This document shows positions 1-9,000 of a stretch of 64,000 nt of DNA, piece after piece. This DNA is from MWAR01 sp035388825. Lineage in GTDB: Bacteria > Muiribacteriota > Ozemobacteria > Ozemobacterales > Ozemobacteraceae. The DNA lies in assembly GCA_035388825.1 (NCBI GenBank), contig DAOOQQ010000001.1:124001-188000 (forward strand), in the 5' to 3' direction. A model generated the notes under the pieces. That model was given only the letters and a program-made list of their open reading frames with translations. It made no database searches and had not been told where the DNA came from. The translations under genes and the position numbers were made by a program. Position 1 is the stretch's first letter. Each line of letters begins with the position of its first letter.

Positions 1-21
1 GTGTGGTTCCTCCCGCACAGG

Positions 22-246
22 TCAGGCGGGGTCTGATTCGCGAAGTTCGATCAGGACGAGGGTTGCGTCGTCGGACCAGGAGAAGACCTGCGACAGCCGG
101 GCGCCGTGGCCGACCATGCGACTCAGGGCTTTGCTGCGGCCGGTGAGTTCGCGGGAGATGGTTTCCGCATCGATCCGGCCGATGATCCGCGAGCCTGCCA
201 GACATGGGAGGAGCAGGCTGATGAGAAGGGCAATTCGTTGAAGCAT
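22..246 (-). CDS. small protein, possible remnant of a PP2C/SpoIIE-type phosphatase C-terminus
   Basis: A 74-residue ORF read from an ATG at 246. The first ~20 residues are hydrophobic (ISLLLPCLAG), like a signal peptide or membrane anchor. The last ~20 residues contain SWSDDATLVLIEL, which resembles the closing strand of PP2C/SpoIIE phosphatases, where a DDxTLV motif supplies a metal-binding Asp. Nothing else of a phosphatase domain is visible upstream in any frame, so this is either a small unrelated secreted protein or a decayed fragment. The ribosome binding site is weak (GGACGGA) and the frame stays open upstream to 399 with low-complexity sequence. Function is not assigned. Confidence 0.35.
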   Translation of the reverse strand: MLQRIALLISLLLPCLAGSRIIGRIDAETISRELTGRSKALSRMVGHGARLSQVFSWSDDATLVLIELRESDPA

Positions 247-461
247 CCGGATTTCCGTCCAGCCTCCAAAGTGGTGGGGGGATTCGCCGTATCCTCCTCG
301 GTGCTCTCCAATCGTGCTACCGAATGCGTCAACCGATGTGGTTTCTCCATTCCCGTGAGTATCGGGCCCGCTTTTTTGACCGAGGAGCTTGGACGGCAAC
401 GCCTGCGAGCTTGGTATGAGGTTTGCTGGTAATTCTCCTCATGCATCCTGTGGGAGGTTTT

Positions 462-938
462 ATGATCAAGCGAGGGAAAAACGGTCAGGCATTGGTGGAG
501 ATGGCCTTGGTGATGCCGCTTCTGATTTTAGTTCTGCTCTGTGGAGTCGTGGATTTCGGGTTCGTGCTGTACCGGTATATCAGCCTTCAGCAGCTTGCCA
601 ATGAGGCGACCAGTTCGGCAGCCGAGTGGCAATACCGGCCCGGGGTTGCCATCACGGGGCCCATGATTGAAGCTTGGCTGACGAACACTGCATCTCACAC
701 GCTTCCGGCTTGTTGGACGATTTCCGAAGTCCAGAAAATCCGTGCAACCGTCAAAACCGTTGATACGTCGGATAAGCAGGCGAAGATTCTGGTGGTTGGT
801 CTTGTCTACGATGCTCCGCTGTACACGCCATTCTTCCAGGCCATGTTCAAGAAAATTGTTGGAAAACCAGGGATAACCCTGGCTACGGAAGTTGCCTACC
901 AGATTCCTCAAAACATCCTTCGGGAAAACGGCTCCTGA
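462..938 (+). CDS. TadE-like pseudopilin/pilus assembly protein
   Basis: A 158-residue TadE-family protein. The N-terminus has the family hallmark: a short basic stretch (MIKRGKNGQA) followed by a LVEMALVMPLLILVLL membrane helix with the conserved Glu, and the rest is predicted periplasmic. TadE and TadF are minor pseudopilins of the Flp/Tad pilus system. I chose the ATG at 462 because GGGAGG lies four bases upstream and because translation then begins just before the helix; the in-frame start at 423 would add 13 residues without a ribosome site. It converges on the TadG-like gene, with a hairpin between them. No Tad motor ATPase or secretin is in the window, so partners must be encoded elsewhere. 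Confidence 0.85.
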   Translation: MIKRGKNGQALVEMALVMPLLILVLLCGVVDFGFVLYRYISLQQLANEATSSAAEWQYRPGVAITGPMIEAWLTNTASHTLPACWTISEVQKIRATVKTVDTSDKQAKILVVGLVYDAPLYTPFFQAMFKKIVGKPGITLATEVAYQIPQNILRENGS

Positions 939-1071
939 TCTTCAGGAATCCCTCTTCTCCGGTATGAATTCTGGACGAGAGGGCCCCATCTGAGACGAGA
1001 AGTCCGCTCTGAGTGGTAAATATACCCCAGAAAGGGTGGAGCAAATTCACCTCAGATACGACGCTTTGACG

Positions 1072-1104
1072 AAACCGCGTGCCTTGTGCCGGAGCACGCG
1101 GTTT
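1072..1104. terminator. hairpin between convergent tad-like genes
   Basis: An 11-bp perfect inverted repeat (AAACCGCGTGC at 1072-1082 pairing with 1094-1104) around an 11-base loop, in the 196-bp gap between the convergent TadE-like and TadG-like genes. Neither side has a long T-run, so it would be a weak or factor-assisted bidirectional terminator. Confidence 0.5.
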
Positions 1105-1134
1105 GATCTTCGAGGAGAGCCCGGGGGCTCACGA

Positions 1135-2469
1135 TTACGAAGGTTTGATGATGTATTTGACGAATCTTCCCCGGACCTGATCGGAGTCTTTACTGGGATC
1201 GTAGGCACCAAGACCATTGGGGAGTGGGGCCGTCGAGTATTCCGAGACCGGGATCAAGTCGAAGACGGCGAACCCTATCACGACAACTGACGGTGCATTG
1301 CCACCGGATCCGTTTTGTTCCTGGGGAATTGTCAGTTCGTCATTGAGACTTTTCACGATAGGCACAACAACTCGCTCGAGACCGTTGTTGATGCGGTAAT
1401 CCCGACCCTCGTCGTTGGGACCCTTCATGGTGCCGGTTTTCAACATCAGCTCGTCATACAGTTCGACAGAGCCGGGATATCCGAATTTGAAGAATTCTCT
1501 GTATTCTTTTGCTCCTCCCCCCTTGCTCCCCATATCGAGAGAGCCGTGGTTTGAGGCTGTGCGGAGGTTGGGGATGCCGGCTGCCTGGATGATGCCATCA
1601 CCGCCGCAGACGGTACAGGAGCTGGTCGTTCCGCCGATCACTCCGTCACCTCCACAGGTGGCGCAGGCAATGGGAGCCTTGGTGCATGGTTTACCATTGC
1701 TTTTGATCCCATCGCCGCCGCAGGTGCTGCAGGTAGGGTTATGATACTGACCCTGACCGCCGCAGGTGGTGCAGGTGGTGCCTGCTGTTGTGATAACGCC
1801 GTCACCGCCGCAGGTGGAACAGGATGTATCAGCTTGAGCGTTTTTGAGATTGCCCAGGCGGATGATGTACTGCTCGCCGGGAGTGAAGCCCTCGTCATCT
1901 TCGTCGAACTTTTCGAATGTGCAGCTGTGGGAATCGAGTTGCCGCAGGATTCCATGAGGCAGGCCGATAGGGATGACGCCTTCTCCTCCGTTATCCGTCG
2001 GATCTCCGCCACGACCGGCGCCAACGGCCATTGTCGGATAACCGATCAATTGTGCGAAGAACATCGGAGATTTGAAACCTGCTTCCACCCGGAGGTTTTT
2101 CCGGATGTGGCGCGTGTCGGCGGGATTCGCCGTGTTTGTGAACTTGATGGTACAGGAGAGCGCCCCACCGGAGAATGACTGGCCGGGATAATATTGTTGG
2201 ACGACGTCCCGGACCCGCGTCTGAATGGCTGCCTCGGAACTCGACGTCAGAGTGCCGTCTTCGTTTGTCGCCGAGGTGCATGACAGATCCATGCCGGCTT
2301 TCCAGCCGGCACTGACCGCATTTTCGATGCGGGCTTTCTGGTAATAGGCATATCCGATGTCGGTGACCAGCGCGACAAAGGCGAGAAGTCCGACCATGAA
2401 AAACGAGACGATGAAAAGAATACTGCCACGTTTGTGATGGAGCATGTGTCTCGATGATATGTGTTTCAT
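1135..2469 (-). CDS. TadG-like membrane protein with an inserted DnaJ-zinc-finger-like cysteine repeat
   Basis: A 444-residue protein. Residues ~10-45 (basic HHKRGS, then a long hydrophobic helix, then ALVTDIGYAYYQKARIENA) match the N-terminal Tad/TadG-like domain that anchors these proteins in the inner membrane with the bulk in the periplasm. Residues ~217-292 hold five CxxCGGxG motifs separated by short Thr/Gly-rich linkers, the pattern of the DnaJ cysteine-rich domain, which binds two zinc ions with four such motifs. I know of no standard TadG with this insert. The C-terminal ~150 residues are not recognised. The start at 2469 has AAGGAG six bases upstream and lies 3 bp after the preceding TadE-like gene, so the two are probably co-translated. 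Confidence 0.8.
   Translation of the reverse strand: MKHISSRHMLHHKRGSILFIVSFFMVGLLAFVALVTDIGYAYYQKARIENAVSAGWKAGMDLSCTSATNEDGTLTSSSEAAIQTRVRDVVQQYYPGQSFSGGALSCTIKFTNTANPADTRHIRKNLRVEAGFKSPMFFAQLIGYPTMAVGAGRGGDPTDNGGEGVIPIGLPHGILRQLDSHSCTFEKFDEDDEGFTPGEQYIIRLGNLKNAQADTSCSTCGGDGVITTAGTTCTTCGGQGQYHNPTCSTCGGDGIKSNGKPCTKAPIACATCGGDGVIGGTTSSCTVCGGDGIIQAAGIPNLRTASNHGSLDMGSKGGGAKEYREFFKFGYPGSVELYDELMLKTGTMKGPNDEGRDYRINNGLERVVVPIVKSLNDELTIPQEQNGSGGNAPSVVVIGFAVFDLIPVSEYSTAPLPNGLGAYDPSKDSDQVRGRFVKYIIKPS
1588..1821 (-). repeat. five-copy CxxCGGxG-coding repeat inside the TadG-like gene
   Basis: Five degenerate copies of a unit encoding CxxCGGxG plus a linker of roughly 8-15 residues. On the plus strand it appears as recurring CCGCCGCAGGTG-like words. 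The DNA similarity between copies suggests expansion by duplication within the gene. Confidence 0.75.
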
Positions 2470-2472
2470 GCC

Positions 2473-2955
2473 TTACTCCTTCAAATGGGTGCTTTCGGCC
2501 GTGACCCTGTATGTTTGGCGGGAAGGTCCGAACAACCGCCCGATGAGGGGTGTGAACAGGTTGACGTCGCACTGGGCCGTGACGCGAACCTGTTTTGCGG
2601 TCGTACCCACCCCCTCCGTCGTCCAATACACGATTCGGGGTGTGGGGTTGGGAGGAAACACCGATCCCTGCGGGACCAGAGAGCAGTCGCCGATCAGGGG
2701 GCTTTTCAGTTTCTCGAACGTCGTTTTGAGCGTTTCGAAGGGGGTGTGGGTGTCGGGGCCGAACGTGTTGACGGCGACGAAGAAGTTTTGTCGACGGGTA
2801 CCGATGCATGCTGCTTCCACGCACTGGTGATTCAGGGAGATGTAGGTATGGAACACTCTGCTCAGATCGATGATCGTGAGCAAGATGAAGATGAAGAAGG
2901 GCAGTACCAGGGCCATTTCCACGAGTGCCTGGCCTTTCCGCCGAACCAATTTCAT
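2473..2955 (-). CDS. TadE-like pseudopilin
   Basis: A 160-residue TadE-family protein with the expected start: basic MKLVRRKGQA, then LVEMALVLPFFIFILLTII as the membrane helix with the conserved Glu, then a predicted periplasmic domain with four cysteines (C42, C50, C96 and C136) that could form disulfides. AGGAGA sits about seven bases before the ATG at 2955. It is followed after 3 bp by the TadG-like gene and preceded by the giant secreted protein 122 bp upstream, so the three plausibly form one surface-structure cluster. It is a separate TadE paralogue from the plus-strand one near the window start; the two share the N-terminal motif but little beyond it. Confidence 0.85.
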   Translation of the reverse strand: MKLVRRKGQALVEMALVLPFFIFILLTIIDLSRVFHTYISLNHQCVEAACIGTRRQNFFVAVNTFGPDTHTPFETLKTTFEKLKSPLIGDCSLVPQGSVFPPNPTPRIVYWTTEGVGTTAKQVRVTAQCDVNLFTPLIGRLFGPSRQTYRVTAESTHLKE

Positions 2956-3077
2956 GGCCGATCTCCTGACAACCCAAAAATCGTGTGGAACTGCACAGGA
3001 AAATCAAGCAAAAATCATACCCGAATTTCAGAGGGCGTCTGGGGCGTCTTGTATCCGAGGGGTGAAAGAAGGGGGGG

Positions 3078-6000
3078 TCACCATTCGATATATGGCATTT
3101 TCCCTTCGAGATCGAGGGACTGGTTAGGGGTTACCAGTTTTCTCTTCGGAACGAACTTTGTCGGTCGTTTCTGATCGGTATAGAGAGCTTTCTCGAACTG
3201 GACACCGTCGAACCAGACGCTGTGAGATGCCGTATCGGGAGATCGGTTTTGCAGGAGGACGTGGAAGCCTTCCGTCGTCGTTTGATCGATGGACATATCG
3301 AAGGATATATAAATTCTGAACCAGGTGAACTCTTCGCCGGGCACTCTCCCAGGCGTGGTATACGACTCCGTGACGCCCACATCGAAGCTCGTGGATGCCG
3401 TGAGACTTCCCCGAGGGTCGATCGCCACATAATTCAGTTCTTTCATTGCCTTTGTCGGCGATGCGGTCTGGAAAAAGCCGATGGCGGCCGTTCCGGTGCC
3501 CGGGCAGACGAACGCCGAGAGAATGAATCGGGTTGGAGGAAGTGGCTCGATGGGGATACCCACGCCGTCGAGCTGGGTCGTCGAGGCGATCGTCTGATAG
3601 ACAGAGCCCGAAGCAAGACCGGAAATACCGCCGGTCACGACGCGACAGGTGAACGTGCAGATGTCGTTGGCTCCTCCCGTTCCCGAAAGGGTCTGACCGA
3701 TTCCCGTATAATCGCCGAGCGGCTGATTCCCATCAGATACATGAATATCTACGGTTATTGATCCATAGTCTCCCGGGGGGACAATCGCCGGAACAGATGT
3801 TTGATACGTGAGATCCGCCGATGGGATGACCTCCGCGAGGGAGGTCGAGAGATCTTGGAACGTCCAGACGAAGTTGGTCAATGACGTATTGCCGACATTC
3901 CGGAATCCGATTTCCTTCGAGACATGGCCGCCGCGCGGGACGTCGCCGAAGGCGATGGTCGAGTCGAGGAAATCGAGGGAGTAGACCGGGTTGACGACGA
4001 CCTTTGTTTGGAATGTCGCGGAGGCCTCGTTCGAATCGATGGCTCCGTTTCCATTGTTGTCCCCCCAGAGCGTATGCGTGCCCTCGTAGGTGCCGGGGGG
4101 GGTGAACGGGCCGATGGACAGCAATCCCGTGCAGTTTTGGGGGATCCCGACGAGCAGATCGAAGGGACTCGAGGGGGAGAAGGTGAGACCGGAAGATGCG
4201 ATGATGCCGGTTCCGTCCGTCATATCCTTCGGTTTCCAGGCCATGCGCTGGAGCTTGATCTGGGAGGTGTTCGATGCGACGAACGGAGGAATCGTTCCAC
4301 ATGTCACGCCGGGGTTTTGGATGCCGAAGTCGACCAGGGGGGTGACACTGAGACTTTTTACCCCGACGGAGAGCTTGAGGAGGAGGAGAGCCGATACTTC
4401 CGAGGGCTGGTAGGAACCGATCGGAGCATCGATGTCTTCATAGATGCGTTGATTTCCGGCATAGTTTCCAGCCGGAGTCAGGTTGGGAATGGTGACGGAG
4501 ACGGAAACGCTCGTCGAGGCTCCGACTGCCAAAGCGCCGATCGGAGCGAAGGCGATCTGGGCCGCCGGGATCGTGTCGCCGGAAGGATTCTGGAGCAGAG
4601 CGGTGACGACGCTCAGGGGCAACAACGGGATGTTGCCGGTGTTCGTGACCGTTGCCGTGCCCACGACGGTGGTATTGGCCGCGCCATACCCGAGATCGGG
4701 CGTCATGAGCTGCACGGTGAGGGCCTTTTTCGCGTTCACCGTCAGATTCAGAACGGCCGTTGCGATGCCTTCGCCGACGCCGATCAGACCGTTGCCATCG
4801 GAATCGTTCCAGACCGTCACCTCGCCGTTGGTGTAGTTTCCGGCCAGGGTGCCGGGCGGAATCGCGACGGACCAGTCGGTGTAGTTCGATTGATTGATCG
4901 GAAGATATCCGATGGTTGAGGGCTGGAAAATGCTGGCCGTGGCAGGAATCGTCTGGGGGCCCGTCAACGGCAGCGTTGCCGTTGCCTTCAGATTGGAAAT
5001 GGCCAGAGTTCCGGTGTTTTTCACGTTCAGTCGTATCAGAGGGGAGGTAATCGCGTTCGGGTCACCCACCGCCGTCACCGAGGGTTCGATGATGTCGAAG
5101 AGGATGTCGCCGACCCGGCAGTGGATGAAGAAGGAACTTTTCGATTCCCCTGCGCCGATCGAGGTGTTGAGATCGAGGTCATCGAACAGCCAGGACATGC
5201 TCGCGAGATAATCGCCATAGGCCTGCAAGGCCGGCACCGTGATGGTGATGTCGCGAGAGAAGGTTCCCACATCGGCGGTGAAGGGATCGGGAACCAGAGG
5301 GGTGAACGAGTAGTTCGCCGCGCCAAGGGTGGTGGCTCCGTCTTTCAGATCCGCCTTCGTCCAGCGGAGCTTGTCGAGGGGAATGTTGCCGGTGTTCTTA
5401 CAGAGGAAGGAAACGGTACGGGTATTGTTGCGGGCCAGGTCGCCGAGCTCGACCGTCGGGGTCAGCACCTGCACGCCCCGATAGGGAAGCACGGTCACTT
5501 TGAGCACGAAAGAAGCGGAAGCCTCCCCTGTATCCCATTTGTCGTTGAAATTACTGTCTTCAAAGACCCAGTGTGTCCCGGAATAGGTGTTCGCGAAGGT
5601 TCCGCCGGGAACGTAGAGGGCGATGACCCCCGTTGCCGTTTGCCCCGGGTTGATGGTTCCCGGGGGGGCGAACACGATGCTGTCCGAGGCGATGGTGTGC
5701 CCAAGCCCGTCATCGAGCGCGTGGATCACGGCGCGAATCCGGGTGAGCGGCAAGGTTCCGTTGTTGACGATCCCTTCTTTGAGGTTCGAAACGATCGTGG
5801 TCGGAGTGGCATTTCCCGCGTCGAGAATGGCGGGGGCGCAATTGAAACTGCGCGAACCGATCTTGAGCCTGATCTGGAACGAAGCGCTCGCTTCGCCGGC
5901 ATCGATGGTTCCGTCGTTGTCGCTGTCTTCGAACAGCGACCATGTGGCGATATACGTCCCTAATGGGGCTGCCGGAGGGACGACGCCGGAAACGCTGGCG

Positions 6001-9000
6001 ATATGCGCTGCACCTATATCCAGATGGCCGGGGTTGGGCCCGGTGACGAGAAACGTGGCCGAGCTGGTGACGGGAACGAATTTGAGCTTGTCGAGGGGGA
6101 TGTTTCCCCCGTTGAAGGAGTGACATAGAGCGGGAGTGATGATCTGATTGCGCTCCAAACCGCCGAGGTCGATGATGGGATCCGTCACGACGATCAGTTG
6201 AACGGCGTTGATGGTCGTCTGGACGTTGAAGAGAGCGTTGGGTTCGTTGAAATCCTGGTTGGAGTTGCCGTTGAGATCTTCATACACGCTCATGGTGGCA
6301 ATGTACAGGCCGGCGGTCTGCATGTATGGAATAGACAAGGTGGCTGAAGCGAGCTTGAAGGCCGAGGCCGCAATTTTCCCAAGGGGGTCGGGAGAAAAAT
6401 CCAGGTAGGCTTTGGAAAACGTGTCCGGACCGTTCAGATCCGTTTTGTTCCATTTCACGGCCGACAACTCGTAATTGCCGGTACTGTCCACGCGGAAGGT
6501 CAGGGGGCCGGCCGTTTCCCCAGGATTGCGATTTCCGAAGAGCAGAGCGGAGCTGGCAATCGAAATACTCCGTTGGTAAATCTTGATCGAGTTGGACACC
6601 GCCTTGTTGGAAGAGGTCGCGAGGCCGGTATTGACGTCGTATCCGGAGATGGAGGAAGAAAGCGATGCCGTCATCGAGAAGCTGCCGATTCCTGTGCCGG
6701 TGTTGGCCGTCGCCTGGAAGGTCCAGATGAAGGTTGACGAGCCACCGCCGTTGATCGAGGCGGACGCAGGTGTTGGGCCGCTCAGCCAGGAAATATCCCC
6801 TACGGAGAGGGGGGTCCGGAGGAGATCCGAGGGAACGGCTGGGGCAATCGTCGCCCCCGTCGCGATGACGTTGGTGGCGATCAGCGTGGCCGTCACGGTG
6901 TCTCCCACGAAAATATCCGTCGTGGTGGGAGAGAGGGTCAGGTTGGCGGTCATCTGGGGAGGATCCTGAACCTCGAAATACTGGACGCCGATGACGGTGC
7001 CGACGACGGTGGGGGTTCCGGTGTCGATGGAAACGCGCCACTTTCGGGCGATCGTGGTGCCGAGAGTGGTTTTGAGTTCCCAGAGATCGTCGCAGACGCC
7101 AAATCCCCCGGAGTTGAGGGGCGGGGAGACCTTGATGGCCGCTCCACCGGTCTCGACGTTGTAGAATCTGATACAGTATGCCGTGTTCAGCGGCAGGTTG
7201 ACGAACCGCGCATAGACGGTCTGACCTTTGGTGAAGGTATATTGTTCGGGATTGTATGTCGCATTGGCGGAACAGATGCCCCGGACGGCATTGATGATCC
7301 ATGCCCCCGTCGGGCCTCCGGAAATCGCGTATTTCACGGTGGGATGATTCGCGTCATGGGCGAGATACGAACCGGAGATCGTGACGTTGCCGACCGGAGA
7401 TTCGGCGTCCACCGTGACGGTGAACGTGAAGGTTGCCGCCGTCCCACCGGGGAGGGTGAAGGGAAAAGCGTTGCCCAGCGTCTGGGTGTGCGTGCCGATG
7501 TCGAAGGAAAGGGATGCCGCTTCGATCACGGCATCTGCCTGGCCGGCATTTCTGAGGCCCAGTTCGACCACCAGTCCCGTTTGGTTGCGGTAGACGGTCG
7601 TGTAGCTCTCCTTCACCGCCGTGATGGACAGATTCGGCTGGGTCTGAATGAGACAGCTGCGTGTCGAGGAGGCCGAGATGAGCAGGGCTTCGGAGTTGGC
7701 GTCGTAGCCGAAGCCGGATGCCGTCGCGATGAAGGTGCCGGCGGAGTTCGCCGTCAGCAGCCAGGAGAACGTGGCCGCGTTTCCGCTGGAAATATTGTGC
7801 GTCAGCGGGGAATGACCGCCGACAAAGGTTGCGTTCCCCGTGCCGCCCGTCGTTGGCGGGTAGGGTTCGGCGCTGGTGATGTCGGCGCCGCCGATGTCGG
7901 AGAACGTCATGCTGGCGTTGAACGACTGGCCGACCGAAACCTTGGGGGGCATCGACAGTTCGACGGTCAAGCTTGCCGGGGTGACGACCTCGAAATTGTT
8001 TTCGCAGGATGTGATGGTGTTGAGGGGGTTGGTGACCCGGACCGCCCAGATGCCGTAAAGAGAATCCTTGTTCAGAATAAGCTGGTGCGTGATGGTGCCC
8101 GATGCGTCGCTGGTCAGGGGGGGGGCTGTCGAGGCCACTTCGATCCCGTTCGGATCATACCAGCGAATGACGAATTCCTTCCAGGGCGCCAGGGACTCGG
8201 CTTTTGCATAGACGATGCGCGTGGCAGCCCCTTCGGGGCGATTGAAGCTGTTCCAGACATACTGACAGCCGGGATCCTTGTAGGTTTTGATTTTTTCCGC
8301 GACGATCGTCCAGGTTGCGGGGTAGATCGCATACTCGTCTTCGATGGGGTCGTTGGTGTTGGAGTCCGTTCCCGCAACCCTGGCATCGACGGAGGACGAG
8401 CCGGTGACGGACAACGGATTGATATCGACGCCATAGATGGCGGATGTCGCAAGACCGCCATAGAGTTCGATCGGACTGCCCGGTTTGGGGCAGTCGCGAG
8501 GATAGACGGCGTCGTAGTTCCCGAGCGAGAAGTAGGAAAGAAGATCGGACGTTTCCCAGCGGGCCATCGCCTCGCCCATGTTCCTCACCCGAAGCGTCAC
8601 GGGAATATTGACCTGGCCGCGATAGACGATCGAAGAGGCGATGACGGATTCGAGGATGAACTCGGACGGATTCTGGATCGTCCAGGAGTCGAGAACGTCG
8701 GAATGGGCATCTCCGATGACTTCCCCGGAGAAAATATTGGTTCCCGATGCCGTGCCGTCGATGAGGGCGACCCCTGATGGGCTTTCCGGTCTGATGGTGA
8801 TCAGGAAGGTGGCGATCATCGAACTCAGGCCGTCGAGACAATAGCCCGGAGACGGGGACTCCAGAATACGCGTGTACGTTCCGAGGGTGAAGGTCATCGT
8901 CGCGCCGGTGAAGGTGAAGCCGGATTCGCCGGTGTTCGAGATCATCATGCGGACCTTGACGTCCTGGCCCTTGTTCACGAACACGGGGGTGGTGTCGACC

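Noticed and set aside
7242..8777. A 511-residue plus-strand ORF inside the giant secreted protein
   Set aside because: Antisense to clear Ig/CARDB-like repeats and lacks any start context.
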